Positions 1 to 10,924 of a stretch of DNA of 64,000 bases are shown piece by piece; position 1 is the first letter of the stretch; every line of letters starts with the position of its first letter. The stretch is from Diplosphaera chodatii (lineage: Eukaryota; Chlorophyta; Trebouxiophyceae; Prasiolales; Stichococcaceae), in assembly GCA_032358165.1 (NCBI GenBank), contig JAALGY010000053.1, forward strand, positions 1,488,001-1,552,000, given 5' to 3'. The position numbers and the translations under genes were made by a program. The notes below the pieces were generated by a model. It was given only the letters and a program-made list of their open reading frames with translations, was not told the origin of the DNA and searched no databases.

Positions 1-396
1 ATTGGCGCGCGCTCGTCAACGGCCCATTTTCAGATGGGACTGAATGCCCTTCTGCCACCTGCAGGCCTGGACTGGCTCTCGAACAGCCTCAAGACGAAGA
101 AGTGAGGCACGCTGTGGGACGGTGCATGTTTAGATGAATGAAGTTGGGCGACACAAGCCCTGTAGCGCCCTTGAGCCCTGTCATGGCCGCAGTCCTGGGT
201 GTTGCTGCTGTAGTACCAACACCGTACCGTCTGCAATTGTTCCATTGGGGACCACGGGTCACACTAGAGAGTGGCCATGTTTTGTTCGAGACTAGTTCCA
301 CCGCCAGGCACGAAAGATTTGTGACAAGGGTTCTTCGCACTAATCCACTCACAGAGCCAAGCAGGTTATGGCCCATACAAATGCACCACGACACCG
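1..396. other. Region downstream of ZNF598-like gene, no gene seen
   Basis: No open frame here shows codon structure, splice sites or a recognisable domain. It lies downstream of the stop codon of the minus-strand ZNF598-like gene, so part is probably its 3' UTR. I did not find a TGTAA polyadenylation motif on the minus strand. Confidence 0.5.
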
Positions 397-3300
397 TCAC
401 CGCTTACTCCATGCATCTCGTGTCACGCGGTCCCGTGCTGATGTGCCGCTGCTGCCCCACACTGCCGAGGACTTGGGCTGCGGCGGGGCCGGCGGGCCGC
501 TGCTGCCGGCCCTGCTGCTGCCGGCTGCCTGGACGCCCCAGGCATTCTGGGGGGCGCGCTTCTGGATGCCGGTGGCGTCGAGCCAGTCGGCTGTGGCGGA
601 CGCGTCTCCGCCCGTCACCCGCAGCCGCTCGAACTTGGGCTGCTTCCTGGGGCCCCTGCCCTTCTGCTGCGCCTGTGCTGCAGGGGCGCCACCGTGGCCG
701 CTGCCGCCAGCGTCGCCGGCCGCATCAGCCAGCAGGGCCTCCTGCACCAGCTGGGCGTCGATCGCGGCCGTGTCGTTGGCCGCGGCGCTGGCGCCGTCGA
801 ACGCTGGCCGCGCTGTGCCGCACGCCTCGCAGCCGCCCGCCCCCGGCCCGTTCACCAGGGTGCAGGTGGGGCACTCCCAGCTGGCGTGGCGCTCGGCGTG
901 GTCCGCGGCGGCGCCGGCGGCCTCGGGCGGCACCCACCCAGCGCCCGACGCAGGCCGGCTGCTGTTTGCCCACTGCCGGTGCGCTGCCAGCAGCTCGGCA
1001 CGCTTCCCTGCGCAGCTGGCGGCTGCGTCACCCATGTGAAACAGCAGAAGGCGGGCAACTGTGTGTGGCGGGCATCGAGCAGGGAGTAAGGCAACAGACG
1101 AAATGAGTGCACCGAGTTGAGCAGCAGAAGACTAGAACCTGGATCAGGGCAGAGCGCAGCCAGCTCGGGAACGGCGGTGGCGACATTCAGCTGCGTGACG
1201 CGCCGGTGCAGCGCAGCCGCACTGATGTCGCCGCGCATAAAACTGGCGGACTCCTGCCGGAATGCCGCAAAATCATCTGCCGACAGCCGCTGCCGCATCT
1301 GCTCCACAAATGCCTGCGAGCCAGAGCACAGGGCTCTGCAGCGCTCCTGTCGCACTAAAATCAGAGGTCCATGTCTGTGCTCTGGCTTACCCCTGGGAAC
1401 CGGCTCTCAGCAGCAGCTCACCTTGTTGGCTGCCTTCAGGCTTTCAGATACGCCACCGAGGCCGCCATCAGCCGGGGCAGAGCTGCCTGCCGGCTGTGCG
1501 CTGGTGCCGCTCTGCCTGCCCCTGCCCCTCCCGCTGCCGCTGCCGGGCCGGTTGGCACCGCCAGCACGACCATTGGACAGCGGCGCAAGTGACGGAAAGT
1601 CCTGTGGCTGCGGCGCTGCGCTGCCTCGCCCCTGTGCCTGGCTGCCTCCTGTCAAGCCAACACGATGTTTCAGTACGACATTCTGGAGGCAATGATGATA
1701 GCATTGAGTACAGCGCCAACATGGGCTGTACCACCGCCTGTGCCCCAGGCCTCCGTCATGCAGAATGTTGATATTGTCATAGTGTCTGTGATGGGTTTGC
1801 ATATGAAGCACAACCCCGTGGCAGGGCTGCCCTTTTGTAAACACAAGGCACTTCATTATTATTGGAACTGCACCTCCATTGATGGAGGGCCTGTGCAGGA
1901 CCACAGCTGGCATGGTAGAGCTATCATCCCATGATGCATTCCCACCTATAGAAATGCGCCCTCCATCGATGGAATGCCTGTGCAGGACTACTGCCACAGC
2001 TGGCAGGGCTGCCATCCTTTGACCATGATGCATTCCACCGATGGAACTGCGCCTCCATCGATGGAACGCCTGTGCAGGACTACTGCAACAGCTGGCATGG
2101 TAGAGCTGTCATCCTATGATGCATTCCACCGATGGAACTGCGCCTCCATTGATGGAGTGCCTGTGCAGGACTACTGCCATCGTGACAGGTGTGCCATCCT
2201 TGACCGTGATGCATTCCACCAATGGAACTGCGCCTCCATTGATGGAGTGCCTGTGCAGGATTACTGCCATCGTGGCAGGGCTGCCATCCTGTGACCGTGA
2301 TGCATTCCACCGATGGAACTGCACCTCCATCGATGGAGTGCCTGTGCAGGACTACTGCCATCGTGGCAGGGCTGCCATCCTTTGACCACGATGCATTCCA
2401 CCGATGGAACTGCGCCTCCATCGATGGAGTGCCTGTGCAGGACTACTGCCATCGTGGCAGGGCTGCCATCCTTTGACCACGATGCACCTCCACCGATGGA
2501 ACTGCACCTCCATCGATGGAGTGCCTGTGCAGGACTACTGCCATCGTGGCAGGGCTGCCATCCTTTGACCATGATGCATTCCACCGATGGAACTGCGCCT
2601 CCATCGATGGCATTGCATGTGAAGGACTATCGCTGCCTTGGCGGAAGTGGAGTCTATGGGAAAGGGAGGCACAGCTTCAGCATCACCTTTGGAGCTGGAA
2701 AGAGTGACCCAGCCTCCAGAGTTGCTGCGGGCTGCGCCCTGCCGCGCCGCAGGCGCTGCCGCCCGAGGCTGCCCCGCAGACAGCGCCGGAAAGCCGTCCG
2801 CTGCCGACCGCGGGGCCGCAATCTCCTGCGACTCCGGCGCCACCCACCCTGCAGCACCGGTCGGCCGCCTGGCCCCTTGCTGCGGGTGTGCGGCTACCCC
2901 AGGGCTGGCTGGCCGGCTTTCGCCATCGCTGGCTGTCCCGCTGGTGCCGCCGCCACCTGTACAAACAAGCGGGATGCCTGGGTCACTAGGTGGCCCCCTC
3001 CAGGGTGGTCCCTGAGCATGACTTCCAGAAGCCCCTTGCTGAAAGGAAAAGAAATTCACAAGTCACACAAACCACACCAGGGCTCTTGCCTCCAAAAACA
3101 GCAGCTTCACATCTGACACACTGGTTTTTCAGAGCCTGCTTGCTGCACCTGCAGGCGTGGGCGGCCGCGGCAGGAAGGGCTCCGAGGCGGAGTGCGGCAT
3201 GCGCGGCCGCGGCGGGGGGCCGGTGGGGTGCGCAGCGGGCGGCGCCGCGCCCAGGTCCACCCCCCGGTGCAGCACCCGCACGCCCCTGCCCGCAGGCGCC

Positions 3301-5679
3301 AGCCGCTGCGCCAGCGTCTGCTGCTGCGGGAGCAGAGTATTTGCTCGCAGTGGGGTCATGTGACACTGTGCGACGCTGACAAAGAGTGGAGCGCGAGGGG
3401 GTTGTTGCTGCAGATCCATCAACTCGGTGCTCTGTGAATCGCAGCGGCCGGGGCGCACCTGCTGCGCTGCGCGCCTCCGCGCTGCCTTGCTGTTGCCCGG
3501 CAGCTCCGGAAAGTCGGCGGCGCTGTTGATCGTCCCGCCTGTGCCGCTGCCGGCCGCCGCCGCCCACCTCGGGGGCGGGCCCGCGGCCGCCGGCTGGCCG
3601 CCGCCGGCCTCCATCGCCGGGAATGCGTCCTCCCGCGCGCGGCCTGGCTGCGGGGGCTGCTCCCGCGGCTCCGCCTGGGGCTGCTGCTCTGCCGCCGGCT
3701 GCCTGGCTTGCAGGCTGGCCTGGAGAAATGTGCATGTAACATCTAAACACATGCTGTGCAGGAACTTCGTGGGGCCACTGGCGACGGACGCGTGGAGCAG
3801 CGGGCAACATGCAGCCACGCCGGGAGGTGCGCGCACGAGCGGCACCTGCAGCGCGGCCGCGACCTGGCTGTCCTCCTGCGCGTGGCGGGTCGAGCGGAAG
3901 CGCGAGGTCACGCCCTCCGCGCCGCCAATGGTGATGCCCGGCCGCCCGCCGCCGTGCACCTCCACACCGGCAGGGGCTGCGCCCTCCCCTCCCCTCCGAT
4001 ACTGCACCGCATATCATTCAGACAGCATTGCGTCGCTGCCGCAGCACTTTTGCTCGGTCGTGGAACAGGCCTGAGGCCGAGGCCAGCGGGATGTATTGGC
4101 TGCGGACCCGCCTGCAAGATCGCCGTGTCATGCAGGTGTCCAGCAGCAGGTGTCCTGCACCGCCCTCACCGTGAGGTTCACGGGGATCTGCAGCGCGGCG
4201 CGGCGCTCGTTGCGGGACAGCTGCTCGTTGTGCTCCCGCAGCCGGTGCTGCTTCAGCTCCTGCTCGTTGGCGAACACCACAAAGCGCGCCTCCAGGCAGT
4301 GCGGGTGGTCGCAGGCAAAGTGCTCGTTGCGGAAGTGGCCTGCGCAATGGAGTGCCGAATGTCAGCGCGCAAGGAGGAGCACGGTCTTGTGCTGACCTCC
4401 TGCACACCAGTTTTGGACGGTTGCATCACATCCACAGATAACACGAGGATACATCAGGATGTGGATGGGAAGAGCGCGTCTGCTCACCTTCGAGCTCAGC
4501 ATAGTCGCGGTAGTATACATACTTATCCGGGCGCGCCCGGCGGCACAGAAAGCACTGCTCATGCGTCTGCTGCATGTGCATGAAGATTTCGTTGTCGCCA
4601 TAAAATGGTTTGCGGCAGAAGCGGCAGGACGGGTGGCCCTTGAAGCCGGCCTCCGCCATCGGCCCTGTAGAGCAGATGACCGCCACGTCATGCGCAGCTC
4701 GAGAATGATGTGGGGCAGCATTGTTCACATCAGTGCACATCTGCATTGTTTTGGAGGTGGTCCGCCACCTGTCAGGTCCCCGCTGCGAGAATGCACTTTG
4801 AGATCCGCTGAGGTGTACACAACCTGCTCCGAGATGAAGACCTGCAGGCCAGCAGCGCAGGGCCATCACATGCACACCTGATAGCACTGCAGATGATGGC
4901 AAGCACAGGGACTTCAGCGCCTAGGCTCATGGTCCACCTGTGATGATGGTCAAGTCACCTTGCGGCCTTCCAAGCAGACATTGCAGAAGTGCAGGCCCTG
5001 CCCTTCCAGGTGCCGCCGCAACTCCTTCAGGCTGGCAAAGCGGTGCGCCTGGCTGCCGGCATCCTCCCCGTCTGCCGCCGGGTGCCAAAAACTGCAAAGC
5101 TCCCTGCATTGCACAGCCGCCACGTGCTCCAGATGCATGTCGTGCAGTCGCGACGTCACATGGGTGCGGTGCAGGCTGTTGTACTCGCCTGATGTGCCGG
5201 AAGTGCTGCTGGTCATCGAAGAAGGCATTGACTGCTGATAAGGTCCAAAACTCGCCATTCTTCGTGCGTGCCTGCAAGCACAGGTATTGCTGGTGTTCAG
5301 TCAGACACGACATCTATATGAAGCACTGTCATGCAGCAGGCAATCAGCCACCCATGTCCCTAAACTGCACAGTGAGCGTCATGCGCGCTGCAGGCAGATG
5401 CCATGCATGGCACCTGCCGGTAGCTGTGCAACAGCCACATGGGGGAGCCATCACCTTGAGCGTTGCAAAGTCCGATGCAGGCAGCTTGTTGGTATACTCT
5501 CCAGCGTAGCGTGTGACAACCACAGCCGAGTCCGACTGCTGACACACGACGCAGCGCGTGTCATTCAGCACGAAGCGCAGTCGCGCGACGCACTTGGAGC
5601 ATGTCTCTGTGTGGCCGCACTGCGCATACGCCGTCCATTCTAAGTTCTCGGCGCATACAGCGCAGTAGTCATCGCCCAT
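397..5679 (-). CDS. ZNF598: ZNF598/Hel2-type RING E3 ubiquitin ligase (ribosome collision sensor)
   Basis: Predicted 980-residue protein from 13 exons: 5455-5679, 5185-5271, 4959-5099, 4769-4841, 4488-4664, 4170-4339, 3846-4001, 3459-3719, 3149-3407, 2687-3034, 1422-1648, 1139-1346 and 397-1007. It opens with a C4-type RING (CAVCAENLEW, then QCGHTETCSKC and CVVCQQ). Next comes the C2H2 cluster typical of Hel2/ZNF598, including HFCNVCLEGRK, SCRFCRKPFYGD, HEQCFLCRRARPDKY and HFACDHPHCLEARFVVF. Pro/Ala-rich sequence then carries DFP-type motifs (ADFPELPG, DGFPALSAG, QDFPSLAPL). A helical block ends VPELAALCPDPG-KRAELLAAHRQW, and a RanBP2-type finger (WECPTCTLVN, CEACGTARP) lies near residue 825. 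Known family role: ubiquitination of 40S proteins on collided ribosomes. Two acceptors, at exons 3 (gggag) and 10 (cagcaag), are non-ideal and chosen for frame. Intron 10 holds a minisatellite. Confidence 0.88.
1860..2615. repeat. Minisatellite, about 8 copies of a ~91-bp unit, intronic
   Basis: The motif ccaccgatgg (or a close variant) recurs at about 2035, 2126, 2216, 2307, 2398, 2490 and 2581, a period of 90-92 bases, with two degenerate copies before it. Each unit contains three related dyads: TTCCA-ccga-TGGAA, the perfect palindrome CTCCATCGATGGAG, and CTGCCA-tcg-TGGCAG. The array lies wholly inside intron 10 (1649-2686) of the ZNF598-like gene. Because 91 is not a multiple of three, no constant peptide repeat can be read through it. 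Confidence 0.93.
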
Positions 5680-6241
5680 GCTGGGCTACCCGAAACCGCA
5701 AAACCAATGGTGATTTCAGGGATGCCAATGCAACACTGTCAACCGTTTCGTAGCCCAAGGCGCCTTTGAGCCTCTAGTGATCAGTTCGCAACAAGCAACG
5801 ACAGAATTGAGGTGATCAAAGACAATCATCCATGCGCTTTGTGGCCAGGGGGTAGCCGCGGCTGCATGTGCACGTGCACGTGCATGCACAGGCCGCCTCC
5901 TAACTGCAATATTGTCGGCGATCACTTGCAGAATGCAGAGCAAGAACATCGCAGTCTTCACGATGTCATATCTCGTCGGTAACCGAGCTGATTCGTGACT
6001 GCCTGGTAGCTGGGTTTGCTGCACATCAGCCGCCTGCTTGTGTCCGCGGGGAGTTGGTCGACTCGTTTTTTGGCTGAGCCCTGCTGCAGGGCCCTGTTGC
6101 AGCTTGTCAGGCAGCTCAGGGCGATGCTGCGCTGTGTGAGTCGCCAGTGAGAGGGCCATGGCACCATCAGGCCGAGGCGGCCCGCGTAGGCAGCAGCCAC
6201 CACTACAAGCACAGCCGCCACAGCAGGATGCGGACCCAGCC
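5680..6241. promoter_or_regulatory. Divergent intergenic region between ZNF598-like and UTP4 genes
   Basis: The two start codons point away from each other across about 560 bases, so this region should hold both promoters and both 5' UTRs. I see no TATA box at a fixed distance. The clearest sequence feature is the palindromic CACGTG cluster at 5863-5888. An alternative in-frame ATG for UTP4 lies at 6158. Confidence 0.55.
5863..5888. promoter_or_regulatory. Near-palindromic CACGTG (G-box/E-box) cluster
   Basis: This 26-base stretch alternates purine and pyrimidine and is almost its own reverse complement. It contains two overlapping GCACGTGC cores flanked by tgcat and atgca. CACGTG is the known core for bHLH and bZIP factors in plants and algae. 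Its use here is inferred from its place in a divergent promoter region. Confidence 0.45.
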
Positions 6242-9200
6242 ATGCCGGACGTGCTCGCAATCCAGCGCGGGCGCTTCGTGCAGTGGCAGCCGGCGCCAGT
6301 CATCTGCAGTGCTGCAACTGCAGACGGCACCGTGGCGGCTGTCGGCCGTGAGGATGGCACCATCGAGTTGTGGGACACGCTCAGCTGGCAGCTGCTCAAG
6401 GTGCATGCTCAATGATCACATGTAGTACATATCACATAACCCCATCAGTCGGCGTTTGAACTCAGCAACTGACAGGGGCGCATGGGTTTCGGCATGCAGA
6501 GCATACCTGGCAGCAGCCAGGGCGTCCTGTCGGCGTTGGCATGGCTGAGGGGGGAGGATGGCCGCCCGCAACTCTTGTCTGGGGGTCTGGACGGCTCAAT
6601 CACGCAATGGGACCTGACCACGCTGCAGCCGGCAGCTGTCACAGATTCCTATGGCGGCGCTGTGTGGGCGCTGGCCGTGCAGCCACCACAGGCAGAGGGT
6701 GCGCCGCCCGAACAATTGTTTCAGTGTCAGCCCCTCAGGTTTTGTCCCAACACTGTTCCAGGGGGTGTTTAAAAAGTGCATACAGCACACCATGATGTGG
6801 AGAGACGCCAGGGATGCCAAGCGTGAAGTCACCATGTGCCCAACTGTGCTGCGGCGTGCTGCCTGTGCAGGAACGTCATCAAGTGTTGCAGTGGCGTGCG
6901 ACGATGGTGTGCTACGCATGTTCGGCCCGGACGACACGGGGCCTGGGCTGCAGCTCCAGCGCTCATTTGGCCGTATTGAGGTGCTCTTAGTTTAGCTTAA
7001 GCTTATCTCAACCGACCATGGGCCACAAGCAAACAGCTTGCAAGAGTGCCCAGTACATCTCGTGCATGTCGAGCATAGCTTACGGTCTAAAGTTGCTGCC
7101 TGGCTGCAGGGTCGTGTATTGTCCCTGGCTTGGCACCCCACAGGCAAGACGCTGGTGTCGGGCCACTCAGATGGCTGCTTGCGAGCCTGGGATGCCACAA
7201 CCATGCGGGAGACCTACCGCATCACAGCAGGTGCCCACTGCGTGGCCACTATAGTTCCATTTTTGGTGCTGGCGCTCGTGCCGGGCGACTCAGCTGCAGA
7301 GTCATGCATGAAACCTGGCGCTGTTGGCTGCGCAGGCAAGGGCAGCTGCGTGTGGGCAGTGCTGGTGCTGCCTGACGGCACGCTGGTCAGCGGGGAGAGC
7401 ACCGGCCACGTGCGCTTGTGGGATGGCCGGTTCGGCACACTGCTGGCTGAGTGAGTCAGCTCTGCACCATGCACAGTGACTGCAGCGCTGCACTGAGTAT
7501 GTCTGGGCAACGACTGCTGCTTGCACCGTCACTTCTGACGTAGGAGTCAGGCAAGATCCTGCTCAACGCTGAACTGTTGTACCTGCTCTGCACAGGTTCC
7601 GCGAGCATCTTGCAGACGTGCTGACGCTGGCAGCATCCCCGGCGGGAGACACGGTGTTTGCTGCTGGAGTCGACCCGCGACTGGCCGTCTTCCAGCGCAC
7701 CACAACTGGTGCTGCAGGTACAGACCCTCAACAGAGCAAGGGCACCGCTGGATTGACCTTTCAAGCAAGATCTTGCGTGCAATCGTTCAGCACAGATTGC
7801 AATGGCAATGCTTGCGTTTGTCAAGGGCAACCAGGCGCAGCATTCAAATGATGACAAAAACCAATTAGATGACGAAACCGAACAGCGCAGCTGGCGTTAT
7901 GCTAGCTCGTGCTGTCTGTGACGATCACCGAGGCATTTGTCTGATGATCTGCTGGGCGCTGATGCCTTACTGAGTGTACTGTGACAGAACTGGTGTTCAG
8001 CATATCTGTGTGTACCATAAGATCATATCAGGGAAATGCTTGCTCGACCTAGTTGATGTATTATATGCGAGCGGGATTCTTGAGAGCACCTGCAACAGCA
8101 CTACTGTCAGTGTATTGCTTAGTCATCAAGGTGCCGGCTGCGCCGGGGCAGCACTTCCTCATGTGCTGCCTTTGGCGCACATGACGCTGAGCACACAGCA
8201 AGCAGGGGCGGACTGGGCATGACTTAGCCCTGGCGGCGGCGGGGCCGACATACCCCGCCGCCGCCTGTGGGCTCAGCCTAATCTGACCGCCTTCTAGACT
8301 CCAGCTGGGCCTACTAGCTTGCTGTGCCTCATCAACATCTTCGTCGTACATCGCGATCCGCTGATGCTGGGCTGTGCTGTGGCAATGCGTCAGGTGCGGA
8401 CGGGTGGCTGTACATGGACGCCAAGCGGCCGCACACGCACGACGTGCGCACGCTGCTGACGCTGACGTCTGAGGGGGAGGCGCCCCTGCTGCTGTCGGTG
8501 CGCACACACCCTTGGTCATGTGGCGCCCCTCTGTTGTCGCCATATGGCACCCTGTGCTTCTGGTATGGCGGGCCCGCTCCAATCTGAGACAAGCAAGTCC
8601 ATGACAGTCCAAATCAAGCATTGCCTGGCGGCAGCATGGCCAAGCCTCGACTCTGCCCGCCTGTGTGTGCAGGGTGGCAATGACGCTCAGCTGCTGGCGC
8701 ACAGCTGTGACGCCTTTATGCAGCACCACCCCACGCGGGTCTGCCGCATCCCACAGCGGCCACTGACATCCATTGCAGCAGCAGCAGGCGGCAGCACCGT
8801 GCTGCTGTCAGCCCACGGCAGAGATGCAGACCTCTGGCGCCTGCCAGCTGTTGATCAGGTGCTGAACTGTTTGCCAGCAGTCGTCAGCAAACCCTGCTGG
8901 CGGTTGCTCTGTAGACAGTTGCAACACGGTGCTCATGAATGGATTAACTTCTGCAGGGCGACAACAGCAGCACCGCAGGCGCAGCACTGCTGCATATAGC
9001 GCGCATCAGGAACAAGAGCAGCGCCCACATTCTTGCGGCAGCAGTGTCGCCAGACGGCACCAGAGTGGCCTACTCAGACGCCCAGCAACTGCGAGTGTTC
9101 GAGGTCACATGCCAGCAGCCAGCAGCACCTGGCAACGGCATTGCCGACAGCAGGCAGCAGGTCAAGGTCCGGCGGCGACCGCTGCCAGACGGTACAAAGC

Positions 9201-10443
9201 CAGCGCACCAGTTGCACTTTGCCCCTGATGGCCGGCTGCTGGCATCCGCTGCTGATGGGCGCCTCAGCATCCTTGACCTAGACGCCAAACCGATGCTGCT
9301 CGCCATCTTTGACCAGCCAACATACAGCGGTGCTGGGGGTGGCGCCAGCGCCGTGGTCGCCGGCGCAGGCGGGCATCGGGGCAGCACAGCGCGCGAGCAG
9401 TTGCAGCCGGCGGCGGCAGCCCTCGCAGCCACTGGCAGCGGTGGCGGCTGGGCGGCGGCCGCTGCTGGCAGCCAGGTGGGGCAACATCATCGAGGCAGGG
9501 CTGGAGGGGTCACTGCATGAAAACTACGTCCCGGGCATCAACGTCCAACAGCTGGAACACGGTCATGCACGATCGACAGTTTCAGATGGCTATGCTGTCT
9601 GCCGGTGCAGGTCCACCTGTTCAGCCTCGCGGACCTGGCATACCGGGGGCGGCTGCTGGTGCCGGGAGATGCAGTCACGGCGCTCGCCTTCACACCAGAT
9701 GGGGCGCAGCTGGCGCTTGCAACAGCCGGCAAAGCGGTGCATGTGTTTGAGGTGGCCAGCCGCACGCCGGCCGCCTGGATGGCGGCAAACGGGGCGTCAC
9801 TGCAGGCGAGCTTGGACAAGGTGCCCGGCCCCATCCTGGGCGTGTCCTTCGACCCCACACCACAGGTGCCCGACAATTTGGCATGCTTGCTGGCTTGTTG
9901 CGTAATTAGAGACGCTGCGATCCGCTCAGCCCACCTGGCACATGGACTGTGCTTTCGAGCATTGTGGTGATGCTAGTATACGCTCGCCTGGTCGCACAGA
10001 CGGCGGCGCTGCTGATCGCCATGCCGCACGCCTTCTGCTACGTGGATCTGTCGAAAGACCTGGGCGGCGGTGGCCGCAAGCGGCGGCGGAAGGCGGCGTA
10101 CGTGCAGCCAGAGGACGCCGCCCTTCACGCCGCCAATGTGAGCAGCCTGCGCCCCTGCCCTCCATGCCCAGCCCCATATACAGTGTCACAAGGTCATCAC
10201 GACGTGTCCGCGGCCGGTCGGCCACGTTGATGGTTGCCAAGTCCATCGGACCCGCAGTGCTGTTTGCTGACTCTGTGTGTTGACGGCTAACAGGCGGACA
10301 ACTTCAAGGCGGCCAAGCTGGGCAATCCGTGCCTGCTGCTGACACACACAGCGCCCTCCACCGTCGTGCTGCTGGAGCACGACTGGACGGACGTGTGGGC
10401 AGCGCTACCGGCGCCCATGTATCGCCACCGCTACGGAACCTGA
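6242..10443 (+). CDS. UTP4: UTP4/Cirhin, WD40 subunit of the small-subunit processome
   Basis: Predicted 725 residues from 12 exons: 6242-6400, 6500-6698, 6871-6980, 7110-7230, 7336-7450, 7596-7717, 8394-8497, 8673-8858, 8957-9475, 9611-9865, 10000-10137 and 10294-10443. All junctions keep frame. WD40 blades include GTIELWDTLSW, LLSGGLDGSITQWDL, VACDDGVLRMFG, TLVSGHSDGCLRAWDA and TLVSGESTGHVRLWDG. A second propeller follows (LAAAVSPDGTRVAYSD, LHFAPDGRLLASAADGR, VTALAFTPDGAQLALAT). The C-terminus RHRYGT resembles the short conserved UTP4 tail. In yeast and animals UTP4 belongs to the t-UTP complex that binds nascent pre-rRNA in the nucleolus. An Ala/Gly-rich insert near the end of exon 9 looks lineage-specific. 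An ATG at 6158 in the same frame would add 28 residues. Confidence 0.88.
8226..8273. repeat. Strong GC hairpin inside UTP4 intron 7
   Basis: A perfect 13-base inverted repeat (GGCGGCGGCGGGG at 8232-8244 and its complement at 8253-8265) encloses an 8-base loop. Outside it, AGCCC and GGGCT extend the stem after a small bulge. It sits in the longest UTP4 intron (7718-8393). Confidence 0.8.
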
Positions 10444-10924
10444 CTGCAAGTCCTTGGCATTCGTGTGGATGGCACGCCTTTCCGCTGATGTGCAGTATGA
10501 TAGAGCAATCCCGCAGCTAGCATTATTGGCTTGTCTGGCTATCACAAAGCTCGTATCTGAAGGACTACGGGAACAATTAAAACCGTGATTTCCACAGCAT
10601 TACGACCATATCAGCCGACTATGCTTGGGCAAAGATTGTAGCATGCACCCGCCTGGACTGCATCAGTGGCTGCTGCAGATGCCTGCATGATCTCAGTACA
10701 CTGAGATGTACCGCCGTCGCTGACTGCATCAGATCAACATCCACCTGACGCAGTTGTCGAACTGTAAGCTTCTTGCTTCAATGTAACATATTCGAAGCAA
10801 TCGTGAGCTATGCGGAGCTTGAGAACTGAAGATATCTTCCGAAATACCTGGTCAGCCTGACAGCATGCCATGCATGGTCGGTTCCTTTCTCACGTCGTGC
10901 GCTTGAGGACTCGCGCAGGTAGAC
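10444..10924. other. Intergenic, UTP4 3' region and TsaE promoter
   Basis: No coding sequence is supported here. Two TGTAA motifs (10763-10767 and 10782-10786) could be polyadenylation signals for UTP4, but they lie about 320 bases past its stop codon. The remainder should contain the promoter of the TsaE-like gene. Confidence 0.5.

Noticed and set aside
138..1106. Arg/Pro-rich plus-strand open frame
   Set aside because: It is the antisense shadow of the last exons of the ZNF598-like gene and has low-complexity composition.
1860..2615. CRISPR-like array
   Set aside because: Units are joined head to tail with no unique spacers, and the array lies in an intron of a eukaryotic gene.
2313..3116. 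267-codon plus-strand open frame through the minisatellite
   Set aside because: The repeat period of about 91 bases shifts frame at each unit, and the frame crosses into the antisense of ZNF598 exon 10. It has no domain.
9517..9750. Possible extra UTP4 exon (open frame starting at 9517)
   Set aside because: The join from 9475 to 9611 keeps frame and restores the WD40 strand VHLFSLADLAYRG. The extra frame has no WD40 pattern.
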